Assembly: GCF_014712225.1 (NCBI RefSeq)
Contig: NZ_JACXBW010000005.1
Location: forward strand, 186,001 to 250,000
Source: Pseudarthrobacter sulfonivorans
GTDB taxonomy: Bacteria; Actinomycetota; Actinomycetes; Actinomycetales; Micrococcaceae
Reading direction: 5' to 3'
Length of the DNA stretch: 64,000 nucleotides
Shown: piece by piece, positions 39,141-47,496 of the stretch
Layout of the letters: each line of letters opens with the position of its first letter
Position numbering within the stretch: the first letter of the stretch is position 1
The notes under the pieces: model-generated
Told to the model about the DNA's origin: nothing
The model's input: only the letters and a program-made list of their open reading frames with translations
The model's database searches: none
Position numbers and translations under genes: made by a program

Positions 39141-40943
39141 TTACTTGGCGTACTGCGGCAGCCGGGCCGGTTCGCCCGTGGAGGGCTGTACGTTGTAGGT
39201 GCGCAGTGCCTGGCTCATGACCGACCGGAAGACCGGACCATTGGTGATGCCGTAGATGCTGCCCTTGGGACGCTGCAGGACCACCTCCACAATAAACCGC
39301 GGATCGTCCATCGGCGCCATCCCCACCATGGAGGCCGTGTAGCCGCAGTAGCCGGACTTGCCGTCGTCGCACGGGGACTCGGACGTTCCGGTCTTGGCTC
39401 CCACGCGGTAACCGTCGATGGCTGCGTCCTTGATCTGGCCTTCGGTGACCGCACTTTCCAGGATGTCCTGTACCTGCTGCGCGGTGCTGTCAGACACCAC
39501 CTGCCGTGGCGGCTGCGGGGCCACCTTTTCCTCGGTGCCGTCCGCTGAAACGTAGGAGTCGATCAGGCGGGGCTGGAGCATTACGCCGTTGTTGGCGATG
39601 GTCTGGAAGGCGCGGACCGTCTGCAGCGTGGACTGGGAGACGCCCTGGCCGAACAGCACCGTGTACTGCTGGCGGCTGTCCCACTGGTCCGCTGGCGCAA
39701 GGATGCCGGACGCCGTGGCAGGCAGTCCGATGTCCGGCGCCTCGCCGATGCCGAACTTCCGCAGCCAGTCGTAGCGTTGCTCCTTGCTGAGCCGGGAGCC
39801 GGCCGCAACGGTTCCGGTGTTCATGGAGTAACCCAGAATGCCGGCGAGCGTGCGTTCCTCGGTGCCGTGGGTAAAGGCGTCCGTGAAGGTCTGCCCGTCG
39901 ATCGTGTACGAGGGCGGCAGCGTGAAGGTGTCCAGCGGGCTGGATTTTCCTTCGTCGATGAGCGCCGATGCCGTGATCATCTTTTGCACCGAGCCCGGCT
40001 CGTAGGCTGCTGTCACCGATCGGACGCCCCTGTCCTTGGCCGCCACCCTGCCGGGGTCGTTCGGGTCAGGGGAGTTGGTGTCCGCCATGGCCACGATGTT
40101 GCCCGTCTTGGTATCCATGACCACGATGCTGCCCCACTCCGCACCAAGTTTGTCGCTCTGGCTTTGGATGGCCTGCTGGGCGAAGTATTGAAGATCCGAG
40201 TTGAGGGTGAGCTTGACGTCCTTGCCGTCCTGCGGGGGTGTCAGTTCATCCACGCCGACGGGGATCCTGAGGCCGTCGGCCCCGATTTCGAAGAGCCGTT
40301 TGCCGTCTTCTCCGCGCAGCAGCCCGTCCTGGGTCTGCTCAATACCGGCCTGGCCGGTGTTGCCGTCCTGGAGGAAACCGATGATCCCGCCGGCAACGGA
40401 TCCGTTCGGGTAGACCCGCTTACTGACGCCCACTGTGTCTACTCCGGGGATGCTCAGTTTCGAGACCCTGAGCTCGACGTCCGGCTTGAGGTCCTTCGCC
40501 ACGATGTAGTACCGCTGTTCGCCGGTGACAGCTTCGCGGATGGCATCCTGGCTCATGCCTAAGACCAAGGCCAGTTCCTTCAGGCCCTGCTCCCGGCTGA
40601 CGTCCACCAGCTTGTCCTTGCCATCAACTTTTTCGAAGCGTTTAAAGCTCTCGGTTTTTGTATTGACGGTCTGGTCCACCACCACGTTGTACCGGATGAC
40701 GCTGTTGGCCAGGACTGTGCCGTTGGAGTCCAGGATGCTGCCGCGCTCGGCCGGAAGGGTAGTTTCGCGCATGCGGTAGTCAAGGGCAGCCGCAGCCATC
40801 CCGCCGACGTCCAGGCCCTGGACCATAAAAAGCTTGCCGCCGACGACCAACAGCAGTGTCAGCATGATGCCCAGGCCGAGGCGCAATCGCTTGGTAGCGT
40901 TTGGCACTTTGACGCCTCTTGCGTTGCCGGTCCTCTGCGCCAC
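39141..40943 (-). CDS. ftsI: septal penicillin-binding protein, class B (FtsI/PBP3)
   Basis: Transpeptidase that cross-links septal peptidoglycan with FtsW. 600 residues: one N-terminal membrane helix (about 21-40), a dimerisation domain, and the transpeptidase. The three active-site motifs are SxxK as SVQK in YEPGSVQKMITA, SxN as SMN in LGYSMNTGTVA, and KTG as KTGTSE. GTG start, 94 bp downstream of ftsL and 77 bp upstream of the murE start. Confidence 0.96.
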   Translation of the reverse strand: MAQRTGNARGVKVPNATKRLRLGLGIMLTLLLVVGGKLFMVQGLDVGGMAAAALDYRMRETTLPAERGSILDSNGTVLANSVIRYNVVVDQTVNTKTESFKRFEKVDGKDKLVDVSREQGLKELALVLGMSQDAIREAVTGEQRYYIVAKDLKPDVELRVSKLSIPGVDTVGVSKRVYPNGSVAGGIIGFLQDGNTGQAGIEQTQDGLLRGEDGKRLFEIGADGLRIPVGVDELTPPQDGKDVKLTLNSDLQYFAQQAIQSQSDKLGAEWGSIVVMDTKTGNIVAMADTNSPDPNDPGRVAAKDRGVRSVTAAYEPGSVQKMITASALIDEGKSSPLDTFTLPPSYTIDGQTFTDAFTHGTEERTLAGILGYSMNTGTVAAGSRLSKEQRYDWLRKFGIGEAPDIGLPATASGILAPADQWDSRQQYTVLFGQGVSQSTLQTVRAFQTIANNGVMLQPRLIDSYVSADGTEEKVAPQPPRQVVSDSTAQQVQDILESAVTEGQIKDAAIDGYRVGAKTGTSESPCDDGKSGYCGYTASMVGMAPMDDPRFIVEVVLQRPKGSIYGITNGPVFRSVMSQALRTYNVQPSTGEPARLPQYAK

Positions 40944-41037
40944 CGTAATCCCTTGCTGCTCGCCTTGTTGCCTGCTGTGGAGCCGGGCTGGGCGCCTGGC
41001 CGTTCTGCGTGACCGCTTGCTTTTCAGCGGCCGTCAG

Positions 41038-41718
41038 TTACTGCCCCGGCACCTTTTGTTCCGGCGCCGGGACGGAACCGCCGTGGAGCTCGACGGCGGG
41101 AGCCGGGGGTGCCGGTACCGCTACCGGTGCTGCGGCGGGCGCGTCAGCCGGAGCCGGCACCGCCGCTGCCGGCGCAGGACCTTCGCTGGCCGGCTTGCGG
41201 CTCGCTGACGGCTCGGAGGCTGTTACCGGCGGAACCACTGTCAGCACCCCGGCGATGGCTGGAGCCGGGATAACGGCTCCAGCAGCGCCGCCCTTCACGG
41301 CCGGTGTTGCCTTGCCCGTGACGGTGAGGGTGGAAAGGTCGATCTGGCCTTTAACAGTGGAAGCCACCATTCCCAACTCTGCCGCCTTGGCAGCAAGGTT
41401 CTGGGGAGCTTCGAAGTTCTGGAGCTGCTGTGTCAGATCCTGGTTCTCTTTCGTGAGGGTGCTCTGCTTGCTCCTCAGTTCCACCAGCTGGTACTGGGAG
41501 GTGGACACCGAAATATTGAGGACCAGCACCGCCACCAGGGCCACGGCGAGCAGGGCGAAACACATCACGACAAACGGGGCCCGGCGCTTCTTCGGTGCTG
41601 AGCGCACCACGGACAACGGTGTGCGTTCCTTCCGGCCCGGACCGGCAGGCAGGGCCTTGATAGCGGGCGCGCTGCTGCCGGAGAGGACCGGAAACTTCTT
41701 GACGGCGGCGGTGCTCAT
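41038..41718 (-). CDS. ftsL: FtsL-like septum formation initiator protein
   Basis: Small bitopic divisome protein, 226 residues. Cytoplasmic basic N terminus (1-48), one membrane helix (about 50-70, [19 protein letters not shown]), then a leucine-zipper coiled coil ([20 protein letters not shown]) typical of FtsL/DivIC, and an unusually long Ala/Pro/Val-rich tail (about 120-226). The ATG at 41718 overlaps the rsmH stop by 4 nt; this defines the start, because the longer in-frame extension is an rsmH shadow. Identification rests on topology and on the place between rsmH and ftsI. Confidence 0.88.
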   Translation of the reverse strand: MSTAAVKKFPVLSGSSAPAIKALPAGPGRKERTPLSVVRSAPKKRRAPFVVMCFALLAVALVAVLVLNISVSTSQYQLVELRSKQSTLTKENQDLTQQLQNFEAPQNLAAKAAELGMVASTVKGQIDLSTLTVTGKATPAVKGGAAGAVIPAPAIAGVLTVVPPVTASEPSASRKPASEGPAPAAAVPAPADAPAAAPVAVPAPPAPAVELHGGSVPAPEQKVPGQ

Positions 41719-42707
41719 GCTTCTCTCCTGGCTCTGATGCGTTCCACTGCGCGCAACCTGGCGGAGGCTGCGCGGGGGTTTTCGGCGATTTCGACGGCGG
41801 TGGGTACCTCGGTGCCCTTGGTCAGGGTTTTCAGGGCTGCCTTGTGTTCTTCCAGTTCCACCGGGAATCCAAGCGGTGCTGAGGATTTGGAGCCGGCCTG
41901 GAAAACCGACTTGACGATCTTGTCCTCGAGGGAGTGGTACGACATCACCACGATGCGTCCGCCCAGTGCTGTGGCTTTCACGGCCGCGGGAACCGCGCGT
42001 TCCAGCACGTCCAGTTCCTCGTTGACTTCGATCCGGAGAGCCTGGAAAGTCCGCTTGGCCGGGTGGCCGCCGGATTTGGCGGCGGCGGCGGGAACCACCG
42101 AACGGATCTGTTCCACCAGCTCCCCGGTTGTGGTGATCGGTTTGACGGCCCTTGCTGCGACGATCCTGTTGGCGATCCGGCCGGCGAATTTCTCCTCGCC
42201 CCATTTCCGGATGATCCGAACGAGGTCCTCTTCGCTGTAGTTGTTGACCACGTCCGCCGCTGTCTGACCGCGGCTGGTGTCCATCCGCATGTCCAGCGGC
42301 GCGTCAAAGGAGTAGGCGAAACCACGTTCGCGCTCGTCCAGCTGAAGGGACGAGACCCCCAGGTCCATGAGGATGCCGTGGACCTCCTTAACCCCCAGGT
42401 CCTCGAGAACCTCGGCAATTTCGTCGTACACAGCGTGCACAAGGTCCGTGCGGTCAGCGAAACGGGCCAGCCGCTCCCCTGCCAATGCCAGCGCCTCTTC
42501 GTCGCGGTCGATCCCAATCAGGTGAAGGTCCGGGAAGCGCTCCAGCATGGCTTCGGAATGGCCGCCCATGCCGAGCGTCGCATCTATGGCGATAGGTGTT
42601 TCGCCCCGGAGGCGCGCCGCCTCGAAACCTGGTGCCAACAAATTGATGCACCGGTCCTTGAGGACCGGCACATGGCGTTCGGACGTCGGCTTCGGGTGGT
42701 CATTCAT
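41715..42707 (-). CDS. rsmH: 16S rRNA (cytosine(1402)-N4)-methyltransferase
   Basis: Methylates N4 of C1402 in the ribosomal P site. 330 residues with the SAM-binding [27 protein letters not shown], and the MraW blocks [27 protein letters not shown] and [14 protein letters not shown]. First gene of the coupled run after mraZ; its 5' leader holds the mraW-type RNA at 42742-42850. Confidence 0.97.
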   Translation of the reverse strand: MNDHPKPTSERHVPVLKDRCINLLAPGFEAARLRGETPIAIDATLGMGGHSEAMLERFPDLHLIGIDRDEEALALAGERLARFADRTDLVHAVYDEIAEVLEDLGVKEVHGILMDLGVSSLQLDERERGFAYSFDAPLDMRMDTSRGQTAADVVNNYSEEDLVRIIRKWGEEKFAGRIANRIVAARAVKPITTTGELVEQIRSVVPAAAAKSGGHPAKRTFQALRIEVNEELDVLERAVPAAVKATALGGRIVVMSYHSLEDKIVKSVFQAGSKSSAPLGFPVELEEHKAALKTLTKGTEVPTAVEIAENPRAASARLRAVERIRARREA

Positions 42708-42741
42708 GCCTTCGTCCTTTCATTCGGCGGGTATCCGGGGT

Positions 42742-42850
42742 GCTTCTTGAGCCAGATCCCCATCCGCGCCTATCGGCCCGACCGCCTGGCTCCGGGGAAG
42801 TGAGCCAGGTGGACTGACAGATGGGCGGCTGGAGATCTCGTTCAAGAAGC
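42742..42850 (-). ncRNA. mraW RNA motif with extended outer helix, 5' leader of rsmH
   Basis: Read on the minus strand. The core hairpin (42785-42809) has an 8-bp stem CCTGGCTC/GAGCCAGG and a loop containing CUUCCCC, the conserved loop I recall for the actinobacterial mraW RNA motif found upstream of mraW (rsmH) genes. It is enclosed by an outer 9-bp helix (42742-42750 with 42842-42850) and a second 8-bp helix with one GU pair (42754-42761 with 42831-42838). The element ends 35 nt before the rsmH ATG. The loop match is direct; the outer helices are my reading. Confidence 0.8.
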
Positions 42851-42874
42851 GGGTCTTCGGTGCCGTTCAGGTGA

Positions 42875-43303
42875 TTACAGAATCCCCGGAATGGCGTCGT
42901 CGGTTTCAGAGAAGGCGGTTTCCTTCTCTGCCAGGTACTCGTTCCAGGCCTGGGCGTCCCAGATCTCGGCGCGGGTTCCTGCGCCGATGACAGCCAGTTC
43001 CCTGCCGAGGCCTGCGTACTCCCGGAGCGCCGCCGGAATGGTCACGCGCCCCTGCTTGTCAGGTACCTCGTCCGAGGCTCCAGAGAGAAAGACACGAATG
43101 TAGTCCCGAGCCTGCTTGGAGGAGATGGGCGCCTCCCGCATTTGCTCGTGAACCCTCGCAAATTCCTGCTCACTGAAGACGTAGATACAACGCTCCTGGC
43201 CCCTTGTGAGAACCAGCCCGGCGGCAAGTTCCTCGCGGAACTTTGCGGGGAGGATAATTCGGCCCTTTTCGTCCAGTCGTGGCGAGTGCGTGCCCAGAAA
43301 CAC
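42875..43303 (-). CDS. mraZ: transcriptional regulator MraZ
   Basis: AbrB-fold regulator of the dcw cluster that forms a ring and represses its own operon. 142 residues with two MraZ repeats: [24 protein letters not shown] and the second [25 protein letters not shown] start. It heads the dcw cluster; its probable binding site lies at 43366-43401. Confidence 0.97.
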   Translation of the reverse strand: MFLGTHSPRLDEKGRIILPAKFREELAAGLVLTRGQERCIYVFSEQEFARVHEQMREAPISSKQARDYIRVFLSGASDEVPDKQGRVTIPAALREYAGLGRELAVIGAGTRAEIWDAQAWNEYLAEKETAFSETDDAIPGIL

Positions 43304-43365
43304 TGGCCCACCGCCCGTCTGCCGTCAGGAACTGCACATCCCCTAATGTTGCAACTACCCTCTTA

Positions 43366-43401
43366 TGTCCTCCACATTACTCCACTTTCCCCCACAGTCA
43401 A
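43366..43401 (-). promoter_or_regulatory. mraZ/dcw promoter with triple MraZ-box operator
   Basis: On the minus strand: -35 TTGACT (43401-43396), 16-bp spacer, -10 TAATGT (43379-43374). Immediately after the -35 lie three contiguous 10-bp direct repeats beginning GTGGGG, GTGGAG, GTGGAG (43395-43386, 43385-43376, 43375-43366). They cover the spacer, the -10 box and the expected transcription start. Direct GTGG-type repeats with 10-bp period are the known MraZ target form, so autorepression is likely. Confidence 0.8.
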
Positions 43402-43512
43402 TGCAAAATGGCCCTCAGCGACCCCCTTTGGGTGATCTTTTCCGCCACATGGCGCGGAAGCGCGTGGTGGGTGAGAGTGGAGGGCCGGGGGAGTCAAGTG
43501 GGCCTCCCCGGA

Positions 43513-43562
43513 CCGGAGGGCCCGACGGCGGTGCGCACGCGCCGTCGTGCGCTCCCCTCCGG
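43513..43562. repeat. nested GC-rich hairpin
   Basis: Outer arms CCGGAGGG (43513-43520) and CCCTCCGG (43555-43562); inner perfect arms CGACGGCG (43523-43530) and CGCCGTCG (43540-43547). Lies in the 558-bp gap between mraZ and the DUF3040 gene (43304-43861). No gene is supported in that gap; it holds this hairpin, the mraZ promoter, the 64-bp palindrome and a terminator. Confidence 0.6.
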
Positions 43563-43619
43563 AGTCCCCGGCCGCCGTCGCTCATTTCCCAACTGTGCCG
43601 CTGCCGCCACCACGAATTC

Positions 43620-43683
43620 CCAACTAGGTAGCAGTAGGTGTCGTTTTGAGCGCCCAAAACGACACTTACTGCTACCTACTTGG
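43620..43683. repeat. 64-bp near-perfect palindrome without spacer
   Basis: Arms 43620-43651 and 43652-43683 pair with only three mismatched positions (43624/43679, 43637/43666, 43649/43654). The arms include AGGTAGCAGTAGGTGTCG and its counterpart. Composition is more A+T-rich than the surroundings. It is separate from the terminator at 43703-43732. It may be a dispersed palindromic repeat unit; only one copy is seen in this window. Confidence 0.8.
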
Positions 43684-43702
43684 GGCTGCTAGGCGGTTAA
43701 AC

Positions 43703-43732
43703 GCAGAAGACCCGCCGGGGCGGGTCTTCTGC
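43703..43732 (-). terminator. intrinsic terminator after the DUF3040 gene
   Basis: GCAGAAGACCCGCC and GGCGGGTCTTCTGC form a perfect 14-bp stem with 2 bases between, followed on the minus strand by GTTTAAC. About 130 bp beyond the DUF3040 stop. Confidence 0.7.
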
Positions 43733-43861
43733 AGCGGTCCCACTCAGCAACGGGAGCCAGGGGGAGAAAAGTGGAGGGGTGGGAAGTGGAGTGAAAAGGA
43801 CGGCAATCAGCGCGGCGGGCAATTCAACACAAAGAACCGTGCAATCAGCGCAGGCCGGGCC

Positions 43862-44236
43862 TTAGGAGTCGTCGCGGCGACGCTCGTCCCAGCGCTCCTC
43901 AAGGCTGGACATGAAGGTACTCCGGGGCTTTCCGGACTTCCCCGGACCGGAAGCGGAGCCACCCTTGGCGCCGGACGCATTGCGCATGGTGGCGAAGTAG
44001 ACACCACCGCCCATAACGACGAAGCCGAGGACGCCAACAATGATCATCTGGGTGGTGACGCCGACCAGTAGCAAAGCGATGCCCGCCAAAGCGCAAAGGA
44101 CACCGATGACAAGGTGCCGGGTGGACCAGGTACGTCCAGGATCCGATCCCATGGAATTCGCGAACTTCGGATCGTCCTCGTGCAGCTGCTTCTCCAGCTG
44201 CTCGAGCAGCTTCTGTTCGTGCTCCGAGAGCGGCAT
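43862..44236 (-). CDS. DUF3040 family membrane protein
   Basis: 124 residues starting MPLSEHEQKLLEQLEKQL, the family signature, with AAGGAGG just upstream of ATG 44236. Two adjacent membrane helices (LVIGVLCALAGIALLLVG and MIIVGVLGFVVMGGGVYF), then a Gly/Ser-rich linker and a charged C terminus (SSLEERWDERRRDDS). Function unknown; members are found in actinobacteria next to mraZ or dinB, as here. Confidence 0.88.
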   Translation of the reverse strand: MPLSEHEQKLLEQLEKQLHEDDPKFANSMGSDPGRTWSTRHLVIGVLCALAGIALLLVGVTTQMIIVGVLGFVVMGGGVYFATMRNASGAKGGSASGPGKSGKPRSTFMSSLEERWDERRRDDS

Positions 44237-44407
44237 CACGACCTCCTTATGTAGGCCAACGTCCGGGCTGATCCCATCCCGTACTCCTGCCCCAATAACG
44301 ACCCGCATGCCCGGGAGGTTCCCGCCCCGCCAACAGTGGCGGATTGCGAACACCGGCATGTGGGTGATTGGAACGGCAGTACGTCCAAGAAGTCCGGCAG
44401 TAACTGA

Positions 44408-44433
44408 AAACTATGTACATATAAGGATAGTTT
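44408..44433. terminator. A+T-rich hairpin between dinB and the DUF3040 gene
   Basis: AAACTAT (44408-44414) pairs with ATAGTTT (44427-44433), loop of 12 including ATGTACAT. On the minus strand the stem is followed by TTTTC, so it could be a weak dinB terminator; the same stretch could also hold a TATCCT -10 for the DUF3040 gene. Nothing else is seen in 44237-44501. Confidence 0.35.
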
Positions 44434-44501
44434 GTCGGAGCCTGTTCTGAAAGACGGCCAACGCCCTCCTGGCCCGCCATGAACCGGAACTGAAATGCTT
44501 C

Positions 44502-45725
44502 TTAGCGCCCGCTGCCGGGATCCAGCAGACTGGCCGGTAGGACGGATTTGTTTCCGAACTTCCGGCTGACCTGGTCCAGTACCTGTTCTGCCGCGCGCCA
44601 GTTGTCATCCCTGCGGTCAAAGCTCAACTGAAGGGACGTTTGGGCGGCCTCTTCCAGCTGCTCCGCCCGGATGCCGACCAGCCGGACGGTCATGGGACGC
44701 GGCCCCAGGGTTTCCAGGAGCTGGAGCGCCACCCCGTGGATCAACTGCGCGCTGTCCACCGGCGTGTGTACTGTGCGGCTCCGGGTAATGGTGGAGAAAT
44801 CCGCATAGCGGAGCTTCAACGCCACGGTCCGGGCCACCGTTCCCGAACTTCGCAACCGGCCGGCAGTGCGATGGGCCAGCCTCAACAACTCGCGGCTGAT
44901 GATGGCATCGTCGCCGGTGTCCACCGCGAAGGTCTCCTCTGCACCGATGCTCTTTTCCAGCCGCACAGGGGTCACCGGACGCGGGTCGATCCCCCACGAC
45001 AGCCGGTAGACGTGCTCACCGGTGGCACCGAGCACCTTCTTCAGGGAATTCACAGGGGTGGCGGCCACATCCGCCACGGTCCGGATGCCCATCCGGGCCA
45101 GCACGTCCGCGGTCTTGGCACCGATTCCCCACAGGGCCCCCACGGGCAGGCTGTGCAGGTAGGGTACCGTCTCGTCCGGCCCGATGAGCAGCAGCCCGTC
45201 CGGCTTGCAGCGCGTGGAGGCGATCTTTGCCACGAATTTGCTGGCCGCGATTCCAACGGACGCGGTGATGCCCAACTCGGCAGCAACCCGGCGGCGGATC
45301 AATTCACCAATTTCGCGCGGGGGACCCAGCCGCCGGATGGCCCCTCCCACATCAAGGAACGCTTCATCAACGCTGAGAGGCTCCACGAGGTCCGTGATGG
45401 ACTCGAAGATTTCCATCAGCTGCGCGGAGACCTCGTAGTACAGCTTGTGGCGCGGCTCAATAATGACGGCCTGGGGGCACATCCGCGCGGCGACCACCAT
45501 GGGCATGGCGGACTTCACGCCGAAGGCCCGGGCTTCATACGAGGCTGACAGGACCACTGACCGGTCTGCCGGGAACCCCACGATCACTGGCTTTCCACGG
45601 AGTTCCGGACGGGTGCGCAGCTCCACGGAGACGAAAAATGCGTCCATGTCCACGTGCATGATGCAGTTGCGCCGGAGCTCGCGAAGACCCGCTTCGTTGT
45701 ACTGGTTGTTCCGCTCAGGCCCCAC
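44502..45725 (-). CDS. dinB: DNA polymerase IV (Y family)
   Basis: Error-prone lesion-bypass polymerase. 407 residues. Catalytic blocks: HVDMDAFFVSVELR with the first Asp, SVDEAFLDVGG with the acidic pair, GIAASKFVAKIAS, helix-hairpin-helix region LWGIGAKTADVLARMGI, and a little-finger domain. The GTG start follows TAGAAT-N7, a leaderless arrangement. No LexA-type box is visible upstream. Divergent from the lipoprotein gene. Confidence 0.95.
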   Translation of the reverse strand: MGPERNNQYNEAGLRELRRNCIMHVDMDAFFVSVELRTRPELRGKPVIVGFPADRSVVLSASYEARAFGVKSAMPMVVAARMCPQAVIIEPRHKLYYEVSAQLMEIFESITDLVEPLSVDEAFLDVGGAIRRLGPPREIGELIRRRVAAELGITASVGIAASKFVAKIASTRCKPDGLLLIGPDETVPYLHSLPVGALWGIGAKTADVLARMGIRTVADVAATPVNSLKKVLGATGEHVYRLSWGIDPRPVTPVRLEKSIGAEETFAVDTGDDAIISRELLRLAHRTAGRLRSSGTVARTVALKLRYADFSTITRSRTVHTPVDSAQLIHGVALQLLETLGPRPMTVRLVGIRAEQLEEAAQTSLQLSFDRRDDNWRAAEQVLDQVSRKFGNKSVLPASLLDPGSGR

Positions 45726-45732
45726 AAGGGCA

Positions 45733-45738
45733 ATTCTA
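45733..45738 (-). promoter_or_regulatory. -10 element (TAGAAT) of dinB, leaderless arrangement
   Basis: TAGAAT on the minus strand, 7 nt before the dinB GTG at 45725; no Shine-Dalgarno in between. Confidence 0.55.
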
Positions 45739-45799
45739 TCTGTTGGTACTGACTAAACTGGAGGCTGAGCCCGGCATCAACCCCAGGAGGAAAGTCCCT

Positions 45800-46330
45800 G
45801 TGACGGTCACGAAGAATCTTAAGCCAACAGGATTAGCGGCCCTCGCCGCCGGCGCAATGCTGGCCCTTGCCGCCTGCAGTCCCGCGGCGCCCGACGTGGC
45901 CGCCTCATCCTCAGCAGGCACGTCCTCACCCACCCCCGGCCCGTCCAGCGTCACGGCGTCGGCGAGCCCGACGGCATCGCCCGGAACGTCTGCCACGGTG
46001 GGAAAGATCGTGGCAGGATTCCCCGAATCGCTGATACCGGTGATGCCTGGCGCCACGGTAATTTCCAGCAGTTTGGATAAGGCCAAACAGCCTGCCACCG
46101 CGGCGCTCGTTGCCAGCATCACAGCCCCCACCGCCGCCGTCGTGGACTTCTATACAAAGCACCTCGAGGGCCAGGGGTTCAAAGCCGTGCCCGGCGACGC
46201 AGTCGGAGCGGTGGCGTCCAAGGATTTCGTCCGAAACGACAACGAGACTGTCAACATTGCGGTGGTCGAGGCGGCCGGCGTTTCCACCTTCACCATCGGC
46301 GCCAACGCGGCAGTTGAGTCAGCCAAGTGA
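45800..46330 (+). CDS. putative lipoprotein of unknown function
   Basis: 176 residues from GTG 45800, preceded by AGGAGGAAA. Signal peptide with a lipobox LALAAC (Cys is the lipidation site), then a Ser/Thr/Pro-rich linker (to about 65) and a compact domain (AGFPESLIPVMPGATVISSSLD, AVVDFYTKHLEGQGFKAVPG). Exported and membrane-anchored, processed by LspA. Its stop overlaps the prenyl synthetase start by GTGA, so the two are co-translated. Family not recognised; the folded domain resembles small ligand-binding lipoproteins only in general layout. Confidence 0.82.
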   Translation: MTVTKNLKPTGLAALAAGAMLALAACSPAAPDVAASSSAGTSSPTPGPSSVTASASPTASPGTSATVGKIVAGFPESLIPVMPGATVISSSLDKAKQPATAALVASITAPTAAVVDFYTKHLEGQGFKAVPGDAVGAVASKDFVRNDNETVNIAVVEAAGVSTFTIGANAAVESAK

Positions 46331-47421
46331 CGGTTTCGGAGCAGCTGAGACTTGAACAGACCGCCTTCGTAGCCGCCGTTGCCGGCGAGCTGACAGACTT
46401 CCTCACCACGCGGCAGGCCCTGGTGGCCGGAATTTCCCCCGACATCGAACCCCTCATGGGGTCCATCTCCAATCTGGTGACCGGCGGCAAAAGGCTCCGC
46501 GCCCTCATGTGCTACTGGGGTTGGCGGGGCGCCGGCGGCGAGCCTGCGGCCGGGCAGATCGTCACGGCAGGGTCGGCGCTGGAGCTGTTCCAGGCGGCCG
46601 CACTTATCCATGACGACATCATCGACCGTTCGGACACCCGCCGGGGTGGGCCCAGCGTGCACCGCCGGTTCAGCCAGCTGCACGATGCCCAGGGCTGGGC
46701 ACTGGACAGCGAACGGTTTGGACACGCAGCGGCCATCCTGACCGGCGACCTGTGCCTGTCCTTCAGCGAAGAGGCCTTCACCGATATCGGCGGACAGGCG
46801 GCCTCGGGCAGCAGGGCGAGGCTGATCTTCAACCTCATGCGCACAGAAGTGATGGCCGGCCAATACCTGGACATCCTTGAAGAAGTCGCCGGACCGGTGC
46901 GGGACCGGGCAGGGGCTGTCACGCGGGCCCAGTCGATCATCCGGTTCAAGTCGGCGAAGTACTCCACCGAACATCCGCTGGCACTGGGCGGTGCACTGGC
47001 GGGGGCCTCGGATGAGCTCCTCCGCGGCTATTCGGCGTTCGCCTTGCCTTTGGGCGAGGCGTTCCAGCTGCGCGACGACGTCCTGGGCGTCTTCGGCGAC
47101 CCCGTCACCACCGGCAAGCCGGCAGGCGACGATCTCCGCGAAGGAAAAAGGACCGTGTTGATTGCGCTGGCGTTGGAACAAGCGTCAGCGCAGGAATCAG
47201 CGTTTATTGATGCAAGACTCGGGAGCCCGGACCTGGGCGAGGAGGACGTAGCCGAGATCCGCCGGATTATTGAAGAATCCGGAGCGCTCCAGGCCACCGA
47301 ACTGCTGATCAACGAATTCGGCACGGCCGCCTACGAAGCTCTGGAACAACTCCCACTCGACGAACTGCCCAAGACGGCCCTGCGACGGCTGGCCGAAGCC
47401 ACCGTCAGCCGCGCCGCCTGA
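46327..47421 (+). CDS. polyprenyl (isoprenyl) diphosphate synthase
   Basis: Condenses isopentenyl diphosphate with allylic diphosphates. 364 residues. First Asp-rich motif DDIIDRSD (in AALIHDDIIDRSDTRRG), GGKRLRA, and the second Asp-rich region FQLRDDVLGVFGD followed by GKPAGDDLREGKRTVL. The residue before the first motif region suggests a C20 or longer product, but length cannot be set reliably. GTG start overlapping the lipoprotein stop. M. tuberculosis has idsA2 in the same neighbourhood (Rv2173). Confidence 0.92.
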   Translation: MTVSEQLRLEQTAFVAAVAGELTDFLTTRQALVAGISPDIEPLMGSISNLVTGGKRLRALMCYWGWRGAGGEPAAGQIVTAGSALELFQAAALIHDDIIDRSDTRRGGPSVHRRFSQLHDAQGWALDSERFGHAAAILTGDLCLSFSEEAFTDIGGQAASGSRARLIFNLMRTEVMAGQYLDILEEVAGPVRDRAGAVTRAQSIIRFKSAKYSTEHPLALGGALAGASDELLRGYSAFALPLGEAFQLRDDVLGVFGDPVTTGKPAGDDLREGKRTVLIALALEQASAQESAFIDARLGSPDLGEEDVAEIRRIIEESGALQATELLINEFGTAAYEALEQLPLDELPKTALRRLAEATVSRAA

Positions 47422-47496
47422 TTCCGGCGCCGCCGGGACAGGCACTGCCTGGACACCGGCGTCGCCAGGGTCCAGTTGTACCAGGATCCAGCAGCG

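Noticed and set aside
39064..39372. N-terminal extension of murE by 103 residues
   Set aside because: The extension overlaps the ftsI 3' end and is His/Arg/Gly-rich shadow sequence; TTG 39063 has a proper ribosome-binding site.
45726..45799. SOS (LexA) box for dinB
   Set aside because: No TCGAAC-N4-GTTCGA-like palindrome is present; the only signal is the -10 box near the GTG.
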